Notes under the pieces: generated by a model | The model's database searches: none | Told to the model about the DNA's origin: nothing | Seen by the model: the letters and a program-made list of their open reading frames with translations, nothing else | In this document: positions 1-8,969 of the stretch, piece after piece | Numbering within the stretch: position 1 is the stretch's first letter | Layout of the letters: each line of letters opens with the position of its first letter | Assembly: GCA_048595745.1 (NCBI GenBank) | Contig: CP184361.1 | Strand: one strand, 5' to 3' | Length of the DNA stretch: 64,000 nt | Origin: Aquipseudomonas alcaligenes_A | GTDB taxonomy: Bacteria > Pseudomonadota > Gammaproteobacteria > Pseudomonadales > Pseudomonadaceae | Position numbers and translations under genes: made by a program

Positions 1-2
1 TA

Positions 3-1148
3 TTTGGCATTCTGCGCATGAGTGCCACCGGCTTCGCCGCCCAGGCCGTGGGCCGTGGCGATGGCGGCGCGCTGCGCCAGGTGCTGTTGCAGAGCCTGGT
101 GCTGGCAGCGCTGATCGCCCTGCTGGTCGGTCTGCTGGCGATTCCACTGAGCGGTGTGGCCCTGCAGCTGATGCAGCCCTCGGCGCAACTCGAGGCGCTG
201 ACCCGCGAGTTCTTCCAGGCGCGTCTGTTCGGCCTGCCGGCGACCCTGGCGGTGGCCGCACTGATCGGCTGGCTGCTCGGCACGCAGAATGCCCGTGGCG
301 CATTGGCGGTGATGCTGACCACCAACCTGCTGAACATCGCCCTCAACCTGTGGTTCGTTCTCGGCCTCGACTGGGGCGTGCTCGGCTCGGCCCGCGCCTC
401 GGTGCTCGCCGAATGGAGCGGCGCCCTGCTCGGCCTGTTACTCGCCTGGCGCACCCTCGGCCGTCACCCCGGGCAGGTCGACCGCGCGGAGCTGCGCCAG
501 TGGCACAGCTGGCGCGCGCTGCTGGCAGTCAACCGCGACATCCTGATCCGCACCCTGGCCCTGCACCTGGTGTTCTTCCTGATCACCGTGCAGGGCACCC
601 GCCTGGGCGATGCCACGGTGGCGGCCAATGCCCTGCTGCTCAATGGCCTGCTGGTCGCCGCTTTCGCCCTGGACGGCCTGGCCCATGCGGTGGAGGCCCT
701 GTGCGGCCACGCCATCGGCGCCCGCGACCGCCTGGCGCTGCGCCGCGCCCTGCTGGTCGCGGGGGGCTGGTCGCTGCTCGGCAGCCTGCTGTTCGCCCTG
801 CTGTTCCTGCTCGGCGGGCGGCTGTTCATCGAACTGCAGAGCGACATCGCCGAGGTGCGCAACGCCGCCTACCCCTACCTGCCCTACCTGGCGCTGCTGC
901 CACTGATCGCGGTGTGGAGCTACCTGCTCGACGGCCTGTTCATCGGCGCCACGCGAGCCCGGGAGATGCGCGACGCCATGCTGGTCAGCGTCGCCCTGGG
1001 GCTGGTTTTCGGTGCACTGCTGCAGGATCTGGACAATCACGGCCTGTGGCTGGCTCTCCTATGCTTTATGCTGATGCGCGGCCTCAGCCTGGCCATCCTC
1101 GGCTGGCGCCTGCAACGCCAAGATGCCTGGCTCGCGACGAGCCACTGA
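3..1148 (+). CDS. MATE-family efflux transporter (DinF-like), 5' truncated by window edge
   Basis: The frame is open from the left edge, so the first roughly 60 residues lie outside the window; the ATG at 18 is internal. The visible 381 residues are a strongly hydrophobic multi-helix membrane protein. The opening stretch FGILRMSATGFAAQA matches the conserved region after TM2 of DinF-type MATE proteins. MATE pumps export cationic drugs or metabolites by Na+ or H+ antiport across the inner membrane. The stop is 12 bp before the next start, suggesting cotranscription with the cyclase gene. The family call is secure; the substrate cannot be read from sequence. Confidence 0.85.
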   Translation, partial: FGILRMSATGFAAQAVGRGDGGALRQVLLQSLVLAALIALLVGLLAIPLSGVALQLMQPSAQLEALTREFFQARLFGLPATLAVAALIGWLLGTQNARGALAVMLTTNLLNIALNLWFVLGLDWGVLGSARASVLAEWSGALLGLLLAWRTLGRHPGQVDRAELRQWHSWRALLAVNRDILIRTLALHLVFFLITVQGTRLGDATVAANALLLNGLLVAAFALDGLAHAVEALCGHAIGARDRLALRRALLVAGGWSLLGSLLFALLFLLGGRLFIELQSDIAEVRNAAYPYLPYLALLPLIAVWSYLLDGLFIGATRAREMRDAMLVSVALGLVFGALLQDLDNHGLWLALLCFMLMRGLSLAILGWRLQRQDAWLATSH

Positions 1149-1160
1149 GTGGAGACGGAT

Positions 1161-2198
1161 ATGCAGCCTGCCCCCATTCCCGCCGATGAAGCCCTGCGCC
1201 AGCGCGCCCTGGACGACATGGAACTGCTCGACACGCCGGCAGAGCTGTACCTGGATACCCTGGTGCACCTGACCCGCGAGCTGTTCGAAGTGGAAAGCGT
1301 ACTGATCAGCCTGGTCGACCGTGATCGTCAGTGGTTCAAGGCCCGCATCGGCCTAGACGGCGATTCGGCGCCCCGCGATACCTCGTTCTGCGGCCACGCC
1401 GTGGCGGCCCGCCAGCCGCTGGTGGTGGAAAACGCCCTGAGCGATCCGCGCTTTGCCGACAACCCGGTGGTCACCGGGCCACCCTATGTGCGCTTCTACG
1501 CCGGCCAGCCGATCTACAGCCGCGACCACCAGCCAATCGGCACGCTGTGCCTGATCCACCCCGAAGCCCGCGCCTTCAGCCCGAGCGAACACTCGCGCCT
1601 GCACGACCTTGGCATCCTGGTGGAAGGTTATCTGCACATGCGCAGCATGGGCCAGCAGGCCCAAACGCTGCGCCAGGCGGTGGATCGCGAGCAGCGCAAG
1701 GCGCTGATCGACCCGCTGACCCAGCTGTGGAACCGCGCCGCCCTCAACCAGTTCTTCGAGCGCGAGATGGCCCGCGCGCAGGATGTCGGCCTGCGCCTGG
1801 GCGCCATCTACATCGACCTCGATCACTTCAAGCAGGTCAATGACCAGTTTGGCCATGGTGGCGGCGACCAGGTCCTCTGGCAAAGCGCCCGGCGCATGGG
1901 TACGGCACTGCGCCCGGATGACCTGCTGATACGTCTGGGTGGCGAGGAGTTCGTCGCCCTGCCGGCCGTGCACGATGCCGCGGAGCTGCGCCAGGTCGCC
2001 GAGCGCATCCGCCATGCCATCTGCGACGAGCCGATGAACATCGGCAACCAGCTGCACCCCATGACCACCAGCCTGGGCACCGCCCTGATCCTGCCCGGCG
2101 AAAGCCAGGCGGACCTGCTGGAGCGCGCCGACGCGGCGCTCTACCAGGCCAAGAGCCAGGGCCGCAACCGCACCCTGCACGCCACCGACAACCTCTGA
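1161..2198 (+). CDS. GAF-GGDEF diguanylate cyclase
   Basis: Predicted cytoplasmic protein of 345 residues with an N-terminal GAF sensor domain (about 20-165; SFCGHAV and GTLCLI are typical) and a C-terminal GGDEF domain (about 180-340). The active site reads GGEEF, the substrate motif DLDHFKQVND is intact, and an RPDD inhibitory I-site sits five residues before GGEEF, so an active, product-inhibited c-di-GMP synthase is expected. ATG 1161 is chosen because GGAG lies about 6 nt upstream; an in-frame GTG at 1149 has no such support. No membrane segment or EAL domain is visible. The GAF ligand is unknown. Confidence 0.9.
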   Translation: MQPAPIPADEALRQRALDDMELLDTPAELYLDTLVHLTRELFEVESVLISLVDRDRQWFKARIGLDGDSAPRDTSFCGHAVAARQPLVVENALSDPRFADNPVVTGPPYVRFYAGQPIYSRDHQPIGTLCLIHPEARAFSPSEHSRLHDLGILVEGYLHMRSMGQQAQTLRQAVDREQRKALIDPLTQLWNRAALNQFFEREMARAQDVGLRLGAIYIDLDHFKQVNDQFGHGGGDQVLWQSARRMGTALRPDDLLIRLGGEEFVALPAVHDAAELRQVAERIRHAICDEPMNIGNQLHPMTTSLGTALILPGESQADLLERADAALYQAKSQGRNRTLHATDNL

Positions 2199-2212
2199 GC
2201 CCGGGAGCCACC

Positions 2213-2668
2213 ATGGCCGACGCCATTGCCGCCAGCCTGCATTACCTGTCCATCTTCGTGCTGTTCGCCCTGCTCACCTGCGAGCACATCCTGTTCCGTG
2301 CCGACCTCGACCATGCCACGGCAAAGCGCCTGCTGCGCATCGACATCGCCTACGGCATCACCGCCGGGTTGGTGCTGGTGACCGGCGCGGTGCGGGTGGT
2401 CTGGTATGGCAAGGGCCTGGACTACTACCTGCACAACGGGCTGTTCCACGCCAAGGTCGGCCTGTTCCTGCTGATCGGCCTGCTGTCGATCGTGCCGACC
2501 CTGACCTTCTTCAACTGGCGCAACGCGCTGCTGGCCGGCCAGGCGCCGGACATCAGCCCGGCCACGGCCAGGCGCACCATCTGGGTGATCCGCCTCGAGC
2601 TGCTCCTGCTGGTCTGCCTGCCGTTCCTGGCCAGCCTGATGGCACGCGGGGTGGGTTACTCCAGCTGA
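2213..2668 (+). CDS. DUF2214-family small membrane protein
   Basis: A 151-residue protein with four predicted membrane helices (about 5-25, 45-68, 80-100, 125-145). It resembles DUF2214 proteins, sometimes annotated as CopD-like. Conserved features include ASLHYLSIF at the N-terminus and a His in the helix-2/3 region (YLHNGLFHAK). It follows the cyclase by 14 bp with a GGGAG ribosome-binding site, so the two are probably cotranscribed. A strong intrinsic terminator follows. Function is not established; copper or haem involvement would be a guess. Confidence 0.75.
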   Translation: MADAIAASLHYLSIFVLFALLTCEHILFRADLDHATAKRLLRIDIAYGITAGLVLVTGAVRVVWYGKGLDYYLHNGLFHAKVGLFLLIGLLSIVPTLTFFNWRNALLAGQAPDISPATARRTIWVIRLELLLLVCLPFLASLMARGVGYSS

Positions 2669-2687
2669 GTAGCAGGTAGCTCCCATG

Positions 2688-2716
2688 AAAAAGCCCGGCG
2701 ATTGCCGGGCTTTTTT
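2688..2716. terminator. bidirectional intrinsic terminator between DUF2214 gene and speA
   Basis: The stem AAAGCCCGGC / GCCGGGCTTT has a GATT loop, with a T run on the + side and an A run on the other, so it can act on both strands. It separates the convergent DUF2214 gene and speA. Confidence 0.9.
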
Positions 2717-2776
2717 GTTGCTTGGACCAGATGGAGGAGCGGCCGCGCACTGCCTGCAAGCACCTCTCCCAGCGTC

Positions 2777-4690
2777 TCAGGTCGCCAGGTAGGACGAGCG
2801 GGTCAGGCCCAGGCGCAGCGCATCCAGGTACTGGGCGCGCTCAGCGGCCGAGAGCTTGGCGCCGGCCACCTTGTCGCGGTAGTAGGTCATCAGCTCCTCG
2901 GGCGACAGGTGCACGTAGCGCAGCATGTCCTCGATGGTGTCGTGGGTCTCGATGCCGGTGTGCACCACGCTGCCGTCCGGGCGCTGGTAGATGTTCACCG
3001 AGTCGGTGTCACCGAACAGGTTGTGCATGTCGCCGAGGATCTCCTGATAGGCGCCGACCAGGAACACGCCGAGCACGTAGTCCTCGCCCTCGCGCACCTC
3101 GTGCACCGGCAGACTGGTCTCGATCGACTGCTCGTCGACGTACTGGCGGATCTTGCCATCGGAGTCGCAGGTCAGGTCCTGCAGCACGGCGCGACGCAGC
3201 GGCTCCTCGTCCAGGCGGTTCAACGGCAGGATCGGCAGGATCTGGCCGATGGCCCAGGTGTCCGGCAGGCTCTGGAACACCGAGAAGTTGCAGATGTACT
3301 TGTCCGCCAGCTTGTCGTTGAGTTCGTCGAGCACCGCGCGGTGCGAGCGCTGACGCGCCTTGAGCTGGTTGTGCAGGCGCCGGCAGATGGCGAAGTAGCA
3401 CTGCTCGGCCAGCGCCTTCTCGGTCAGGTTGAGCTTGCCGGCGGAGTACTGCGCGGCCACTTCCTCGATGTAGTGGGTGGCGCGCCAGTAGCTCTCGGCG
3501 ACCATCTCCGGGTCGCTGTCGGCGAGCAGGTCGATGAGGTTCTGCAGCACTTCCGGCTGCTCGACGTTCGGGTCGATCTGCGGCATGTCGTCGTTGTGCC
3601 GCTCGACGTCGGTCACCTGCACCACCAGCACGGCGTGGTGCGCAGTCATCGCCCGGCCGCTCTCGGAGAAGATGTGCGGATGCGGGATGTCCTGGCGGTC
3701 GCAGAATTCCTTGAGCATGTCGACCACGGTGGAGGCGTAGTCCTCCATGTCGTAGTTGATCGAGCTGGCATTGCGCGAGTGGGTGCCGTCGTAGTCCACG
3801 CCGAGGCCGCCACCGACATCGATATGGTCGACCGGCAGGCCCAGGCCGCGCAGCTCGCCGTAGTAGCGGATGGCTTCGCGAAAGCCCTTGCGGTAGTCGG
3901 CGATGTTGGCGATCTGCGAACCCATGTGGAAGTGCAGCAGGCGGATGCCCTGGTCCAGCTTGGCGGCCTTGAAGCGCTCGACCACAGCGAGGATCTGCGC
4001 GGCGGACAGGCCGAACTTGGACTTCTCGCCACCGGTGTCGGCCCACTTGGAGGACGCCAGCGAGGACAGCCGTACGCGCAGGCCCACCTGCGGGGTGACC
4101 TTGAGCTTGGCCGCCTCCTCGATGACGAACTGCACCTCGGACTCCTTCTCGATCACGATGAACACGTTGTGACCGAGCTTCTGCCCCATCAAGGCCAGGC
4201 GGATGAACTCGCGGTCCTTGTAGCCGTTGCAGACGATGGTGCCGCCCTTGGGTGCCAGTGCCAGCACGGCCATCAGCTCGGGCTTGGAACCGGCTTCCAG
4301 GCCGATGGAGACGTCCTGGGTGGCGATGATGTTCTCCACCACCGCCTCCTGCTGGTTGACCTTGATCGGGTACAGGGCGGTGTAGCGGCTGCCGTATTCG
4401 AGGCGCTCGATGGCCGCGTCGAAGGCGCTAGTCAGCTGGCGCACGCGGTACTGCAGGATCTCCGGGAAGCGCACCAGCAGCGGCAGCGACAGGCCGCTGC
4501 CGCGCAGGTCGTCGAGCTGCGCATAGAGATCGATGGGCGCGCTGTCCGGGCCGTTCGGGCGCACTTCCACCCGACCGGCATCATTGATCGAGAAGAAGCC
4601 GGCGCCCCAGTGGCGAATGCCATATACGCTGCGGCTGTCCGCGACTGTCCATTGGCTGCCATCGTCTTTGCGGGTGCGTCTTGCGGCCAT
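2777..4690 (-). CDS. speA: biosynthetic arginine decarboxylase (PLP, fold III)
   Basis: Converts arginine to agmatine plus CO2, the first step of the agmatine route to putrescine. The 637-residue product matches the Pseudomonas SpeA length. The likely PLP lysine is K110 in YPIKVNQQ, and glycine-rich DVGGGLGVDYDGT and SESGRAM are typical of the alanine-racemase-like barrel and active-site region. ATG 4690 (MAARRTRK) is chosen because CAGGAG lies 7 nt upstream and the family starts there; the frame stays open another 49 codons upstream without family similarity. It lies 115 bp downstream of the SUI1-like gene on the same strand, probably sharing its promoter. Confidence 0.96.
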   Translation of the reverse strand: MAARRTRKDDGSQWTVADSRSVYGIRHWGAGFFSINDAGRVEVRPNGPDSAPIDLYAQLDDLRGSGLSLPLLVRFPEILQYRVRQLTSAFDAAIERLEYGSRYTALYPIKVNQQEAVVENIIATQDVSIGLEAGSKPELMAVLALAPKGGTIVCNGYKDREFIRLALMGQKLGHNVFIVIEKESEVQFVIEEAAKLKVTPQVGLRVRLSSLASSKWADTGGEKSKFGLSAAQILAVVERFKAAKLDQGIRLLHFHMGSQIANIADYRKGFREAIRYYGELRGLGLPVDHIDVGGGLGVDYDGTHSRNASSINYDMEDYASTVVDMLKEFCDRQDIPHPHIFSESGRAMTAHHAVLVVQVTDVERHNDDMPQIDPNVEQPEVLQNLIDLLADSDPEMVAESYWRATHYIEEVAAQYSAGKLNLTEKALAEQCYFAICRRLHNQLKARQRSHRAVLDELNDKLADKYICNFSVFQSLPDTWAIGQILPILPLNRLDEEPLRRAVLQDLTCDSDGKIRQYVDEQSIETSLPVHEVREGEDYVLGVFLVGAYQEILGDMHNLFGDTDSVNIYQRPDGSVVHTGIETHDTIEDMLRYVHLSPEELMTYYRDKVAGAKLSAAERAQYLDALRLGLTRSSYLAT

Positions 4691-4805
4691 CGAGGTCTCC
4701 TGTAGGCGAGAAAGGGCTGCCGCCGGGCAGCACGGGTAATGCATCAGATGAAGGTTGCAGGAGTGTGGACCGCCCCTGCCGCAGAGAAGTTTAGGAAGTG
4801 GCGGT

Positions 4806-5177
4806 TCAGCCGCCGGACTTCTTGGCCTTGAAACCACGCTTAGTCAGCTCTTCGAGGAGCAGCTCGACCATGTCGCCCTGGATTTCGATCACGCCGTCCT
4901 TGAGCCCGCCGCCGCAACCGCAGCGTTTCTTCAGCGCGCTGGCCAGCTCCTTCAGCTCGGGCTCAGCCAGCGGCACGCCGGTGACGGTGGTGACGGTCTT
5001 GCCGCCACGGCCCTTGGTCTCGCGGCGCACACGGGCGATGCCGTCGCCTTCGGGGATCCGGCTCTGCTTGCAGATGCAGGCGGCCACGGGCTGGCCACAG
5101 TCGGGGCAGTGCCGACCGGCATCGGTGGAATAGACGAGACCGCCGAGGGCGGAGAACGACGCAGCTTTCTTGACCAC
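4806..5177 (-). CDS. SUI1/eIF1-like translation factor (YciH family)
   Basis: A 123-residue protein with a C-terminal SUI1 domain (about 45-120; GRGGKTVTTVTGVPL and KKRCGCGGGLKDG are diagnostic). Its N-terminal Cys cluster CPDCGQPVAACIC could bind a metal. Bacterial YciH proteins resemble eukaryotic eIF1 and can influence start-codon fidelity. The start is GTG at 5177: it gives MVKKAASFSALGG, matches the family N-terminus and length, and has GAGGAA about 8 nt upstream. The same frame runs open to 5306, but those residues look like noise. It is encoded just upstream of speA. Confidence 0.85.
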   Translation of the reverse strand: MVKKAASFSALGGLVYSTDAGRHCPDCGQPVAACICKQSRIPEGDGIARVRRETKGRGGKTVTTVTGVPLAEPELKELASALKKRCGCGGGLKDGVIEIQGDMVELLLEELTKRGFKAKKSGG

Positions 5178-5293
5178 CGGCTTTTCCTCGTAGGGGTCAG
5201 GATAGCGACTGGCCGGCGGGGAGGCCGACCGCGAGGCCCCACTCAGGCAGGGGCAGCGCAACCAGGCATGGCGCCTGGCGTTGAAGGTGGCGC

Positions 5294-5322
5294 AGTGTAA
5301 GGGCAAAAGACCGCGATGCTAA
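5294..5322 (-). promoter_or_regulatory. candidate sigma-70 promoter for SUI1-speA
   Basis: On the minus strand, TTAGCA and TACACT are separated by 17 bp. The start site would fall near 5287, about 110 nt before the GTG of the SUI1-like gene. Read by eye only; the rest of the 249-bp gap shows nothing else. Confidence 0.45.
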
Positions 5323-5426
5323 GTGCGAAATTGCGCCATTGATCGACGGATTGGCGACCTTGTGCGGCATCACGCACGCCATGCCCGGAAATACTGCACA
5401 AAGCCGCGCCGGGCGCGGGTTGCCGA

Positions 5427-5957
5427 TCAGCTCGCCAGGTACAGGCGCAGTGCCTGCAGCGAGTCCGGGCAGTAGGGTTTGGCCTGCGCTTCGGCCAGCG
5501 CCTGCTGCGGGGCGATGAAGCGCGCCTCCAGCACCTCCTCCGGCTGCAACAGCAACGGGGCGTCGGAGATGGCGGAGAACACTGCGCCCCACAGACGGTT
5601 GCCCGGCTCGGCGAAATGAAAGCGGCCGTGCTCGCGCAGCGGTACACCGGCGATGCCCAGCTCCTCGTGCAGCTCGCGGGCGGCGGACTCGGCATAGCTC
5701 TCGCCCTCGCCGACCATGCCGCCGGCGGCCACGTCCCAGTAGCCGGGGTAGATCGCCTTGCTCAGGGTGCGCCGGTGTACGCACAGCTCGCCGCGCGTGT
5801 TGAACAGCAGGATGAAGGTGCCACGGCCAATCAATCCGCGTTCGCGCAGCTCGGCCCGCTGCAGGCCGCCGAGCAGGCGATCCTGCTCGTCGACCCAGGC
5901 GACCCGCTCCAGGTCGGAGGCGGCCCGGTGCGCCGCCTCGCGTGCGGAGATATCCAT
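5427..5957 (-). CDS. NUDIX hydrolase (YfcD-like)
   Basis: A 176-residue protein with a complete NUDIX box: GGMVGEGESYAESA followed by RELHEELGI, covering the G-x5-E-x7-REUXEEXGU pattern. NUDIX enzymes hydrolyse nucleoside diphosphates linked to other groups; the N-terminal layout (WVDEQDRLLG) resembles the IPP-isomerase-like YfcD subgroup. The start ATG overlaps the stop of the upstream DUF2333 gene (TGATG, sharing one base), implying translational coupling. The substrate cannot be deduced. Confidence 0.88.
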   Translation of the reverse strand: MDISAREAAHRAASDLERVAWVDEQDRLLGGLQRAELRERGLIGRGTFILLFNTRGELCVHRRTLSKAIYPGYWDVAAGGMVGEGESYAESAARELHEELGIAGVPLREHGRFHFAEPGNRLWGAVFSAISDAPLLLQPEEVLEARFIAPQQALAEAQAKPYCPDSLQALRLYLAS

Positions 5958-7027
5958 CAGCCCTGGCTCAGCAGGGTACGCAGGTCGATGATCGCGGCGT
6001 TGGCGCGGGAGATGTAGTTGGCCATCACCAGCGAGTGGTTGGCCAGCACGCCGTAGCCGCTGCCATTGAGCACCATCGGGCTCCACAGTGGCTCCTGGGC
6101 CGCCTCCAGCTCGCGGATGATCTGCCGCACGCTGACGGTGGCGTTCTTCTTCGCCAGCACGTCGGCGAAGTCCACCTCGATGGCACGCAGCAGGTGCGAC
6201 AGCGCCCAGGCCTGACCACGGGCCTCATAGAACACGTTGTCGATCTGCAGCCAGGGGGTCTTCACCTCTTCTTCACGGCCCGCCAGGTTCTCGCCATCCA
6301 CAGCGACCTTGCCCTCCGGAAGATCGGTATTCAAGCGGACGCGACCGACACTCGCCGACAGCCGCTGCGAGAGCGAGCCCAGGCGGGTCGCGACATCGCC
6401 CAGCCAGCTGTTGAGGTTGTCGGCACGGGCATAGAACTGCGCCGAGGGCTGACTCGGATCGGCCAGCGCGGCCAGGTAGCTGTCCAGCGACTTGAGGCCG
6501 GCGGCGTACTCATCCTCGGAGGCAGGCAGGGCCCAGCTCTTGTTGTCGAAGTTGAAGCGCTGCTCGGCCTTGATCAGCCGCGAGTCTTCGGTGGACTGCG
6601 ACTGCGAGCGGGCAAAGTCCTTGCGCAGGGCCCGCGACAGATCACGCACCTGCACCAGCACGCCGTACTCCCAGGCCGGCATGTTATCCAGCCACAGACC
6701 GGGTGGCGCGATGTCGTTGGAGAGGTAGCCACCCGGCTTGTTCAGCAGGGTGCCGGACACCTGCTTGAGGGTTTCCACCGTGGTGTAGCCGCTGACCAGC
6801 TTGCGCTGCGCCTGCTCGGCAGCCGCCTGAGCGTGCTGCTGTACGGGGAACAGCTCGGGTTCCTGGCTCCAGTACCAGCCCACCAGCATGGCGGCCAGCA
6901 GGTAGAGCCCGAGCAGGGTGCCCAGGGTGCGGCTCAGCCACAGGCCGCCGAAGTAGCTACGCGCGTTGTCCACCGAGTCGCTGACGTTGCCACGCAACTC
7001 GTCCGTACCTTTCTTCCAGTCCAGCAT
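5957..7027 (-). CDS. DUF2333 family inner-membrane protein
   Basis: A 356-residue protein with one N-terminal membrane anchor (about 30-52, LLGLYLLAAMLVGWYW) and a large, mostly helical periplasmic or soluble domain. It matches the DUF2333 family of unknown function found beside this NUDIX gene in Pseudomonas. ATG 7027 (MLDWKKGTDEL) has AAGGA about 10 nt upstream; an earlier in-frame ATG at 7084 lacks support. A good -10 (TATAGT on the minus strand, 7093-7098) lies upstream. It is divergent from the GcbA-type gene. Confidence 0.85.
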   Translation of the reverse strand: MLDWKKGTDELRGNVSDSVDNARSYFGGLWLSRTLGTLLGLYLLAAMLVGWYWSQEPELFPVQQHAQAAAEQAQRKLVSGYTTVETLKQVSGTLLNKPGGYLSNDIAPPGLWLDNMPAWEYGVLVQVRDLSRALRKDFARSQSQSTEDSRLIKAEQRFNFDNKSWALPASEDEYAAGLKSLDSYLAALADPSQPSAQFYARADNLNSWLGDVATRLGSLSQRLSASVGRVRLNTDLPEGKVAVDGENLAGREEEVKTPWLQIDNVFYEARGQAWALSHLLRAIEVDFADVLAKKNATVSVRQIIRELEAAQEPLWSPMVLNGSGYGVLANHSLVMANYISRANAAIIDLRTLLSQG

Positions 7028-7200
7028 GATCTTGGTCCTTGATTGCTCGTCTCGCCCGATCCACCCCTTTCCGCGGCGGACCATTGTCCCGCACTATAAG
7101 TGAAGCGCAGCGCACAAGCAGTGTCGGAATGCCCGGAAAGGCGGCAAATCGGCCAAATGCTGGCGGTTTGACGCCAAATGACCGACGGCAACCCTGGGAT

Positions 7201-7219
7201 ATGTTACCAGTGGTAGCAT
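7201..7219. promoter_or_regulatory. 19-bp near-perfect palindrome upstream of gcbA-like gene
   Basis: ATGTTACCAGTGGTAGCAT is a dyad centred at 7210 (ATG-n-TACCA-G-TGGTA-n-CAT) with one mismatched pair. It lies about 38 bp before the chosen start in the divergent intergenic region, as expected of a dimeric repressor or activator site. I do not recognise the regulator. Confidence 0.4.
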
Positions 7220-7256
7220 CATGCCATCACCCAGCCATCAGCTGGATTACCATCAG

Positions 7257-8888
7257 ATGTCTGTCATGAACGAGCACGAAGATCCCAGTCGCGACCGCCT
7301 CAAGCAACACTTCGCCAAGCGCGTGATCCACCAGGCCCGCCAGGTATTGGAAGTGTGGCAGCGCCTGCAACAGGAAGAGTGGGGCGCGGGCGTCATGGCC
7401 GAACTGGCGGAGACCAACCTCGGCTTGCTGCGCTACGCGGAACGCTTCGAACAGGACCTGCACATCCAGCTGGCCCGCGGCATCGGTCAGTGCCTGGAAA
7501 CCGTGGAAGGCAACCGCGGCCGTCTCAACAGCCAGCTGATCACCGAACTCAACCAGCTCATGCAGCGCCTGTCGCGCACCGGCCTGCGCCATGGCGACCA
7601 GTACGAGCAGACCTTCCTGCCACCACTGCGCAAACCGGTGTACCTGGCCCTGCAGGATCAGGACCGTGCCCAGCGCCTGGCCCAGCAGCTGGAGTTCTTC
7701 GGCCTGAGCGCCCAGCACTTCGGCAGCGCCGCTGCGTTCCGCGCCGCCATGGCCGAGCGTCATCCGGCCGCCATTCTGATGGAAGTGGACTTCGCCGGCC
7801 CGGGCCTCGGCCTGCAGCTGGCTGCCGAGGCGCAGCAAGGCCTGGAGCAGAAGCTGCCGCTACTGTTCTTCAGCCATGACGACGTCGATACCCCGACCCG
7901 CCTGGCCGCCGTGCGCGCCGGTGGTCAGGAGTTCTTCACCGGCAGCCTGGACGCCTCCGGCCTGATCGAGCGCATCGAGATCCTCACCAACGTGGTCCAC
8001 TACGACCCCTACAAGGTGCTGATCGTCGATGACTCGCGGGCCCAGGCCACCCACACCGAGCGGGTACTGAACAGCGCCGGCATCGTCACCCGCACCCTCA
8101 CCGAGCCGATCCAGGCGATGGCCGAGCTGGCCGAGTTCCAGCCCGACCTGATCATCCTCGACATGTACATGCCCGAGTGCAACGGCACCGAGCTGGCCAA
8201 GGTGATCCGCCACAACGACCGCTATGTCAGCGTACCGATCATCTACCTGTCCGCCGAGGACGACCTGGACAAGCAGCTCGACGCCATGAGCGAGGGCGGC
8301 GATGACTTCCTGACCAAGCCGATCAAGCCGCGCCACCTGATCGCCACCGTGCGCAACCGCGCGGCGCGGGCACGCAACCTCAAGGCGCGCATGGTGCGCG
8401 ACAGCCTCACCGGGCTGTACAACCACACCCACACCCTGCAGCTGCTGGAAGATGCGCGCTTCCGCGCCCGCCGCGACGGCCAGCCGCTGACCTTCGCCAT
8501 GCTCGACATTGACCACTTCAAGAAGGTCAACGACACCTATGGCCACCCCATGGGCGATCGAGTGATCAAGAGCCTGGCACTGTTCCTCAAGCAGCGTCTG
8601 CGCAAGACCGACCATATCGGCCGTTACGGCGGCGAGGAATTCGCCGTCGTGCTGTCGGATACCGATGCCGTGGCCGCCGCCAAGGTGCTCGACGAGATCC
8701 GCCGGCGCTTCGCCGAGATCCACTACCCGGCACAACCGCACGACCTGTCCTGCACCTTCAGCTGCGGCATCGCCGAGCTGCGCGACGGGATGGACGGCAA
8801 CACCCTGTCCAAGCAGGCCGACCAGGCGCTTTATATCGCCAAGCGAGGCGGCCGTAACCGGGTCGAAATCTTCCTCGACGAAGCGTGA
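7257..8888 (+). CDS. gcbA: receiver-GGDEF diguanylate cyclase, GcbA type
   Basis: A 543-residue protein with three parts: an N-terminal helical region (about 1-120), a degenerate receiver-like module without a clear phospho-acceptor (about 125-240), a true receiver (VLIVDDS to LDMYMPE, about 252-370) and a C-terminal GGDEF domain (about 385-540). The active site is GGEEF and an RKTD I-site lies five residues upstream. GcbA in other pseudomonads makes c-di-GMP that promotes initial surface attachment; the position beside DUF2333 and the ctpL-like gene supports the name. Start is uncertain: ATG 7257 is chosen, with 7221 and 7266 as alternatives, none with a strong ribosome-binding site. Confidence 0.85.
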   Translation: MSVMNEHEDPSRDRLKQHFAKRVIHQARQVLEVWQRLQQEEWGAGVMAELAETNLGLLRYAERFEQDLHIQLARGIGQCLETVEGNRGRLNSQLITELNQLMQRLSRTGLRHGDQYEQTFLPPLRKPVYLALQDQDRAQRLAQQLEFFGLSAQHFGSAAAFRAAMAERHPAAILMEVDFAGPGLGLQLAAEAQQGLEQKLPLLFFSHDDVDTPTRLAAVRAGGQEFFTGSLDASGLIERIEILTNVVHYDPYKVLIVDDSRAQATHTERVLNSAGIVTRTLTEPIQAMAELAEFQPDLIILDMYMPECNGTELAKVIRHNDRYVSVPIIYLSAEDDLDKQLDAMSEGGDDFLTKPIKPRHLIATVRNRAARARNLKARMVRDSLTGLYNHTHTLQLLEDARFRARRDGQPLTFAMLDIDHFKKVNDTYGHPMGDRVIKSLALFLKQRLRKTDHIGRYGGEEFAVVLSDTDAVAAAKVLDEIRRRFAEIHYPAQPHDLSCTFSCGIAELRDGMDGNTLSKQADQALYIAKRGGRNRVEIFLDEA

Positions 8889-8969
8889 CCCAGATCACGC
8901 CGTCATAAAGCCGTAACCAAATCGCAATAACCTCCAGGCACCACCTCGTTGCTCCCCCGGTGCCCGATC

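Noticed and set aside
2702..4705. Very long open frame (about 660 codons) on the + strand opposite speA
   Set aside because: It is antisense to a full-length, well-conserved SpeA, has a His/Val/Gly-rich composition typical of high-GC shadow frames, and no family similarity.
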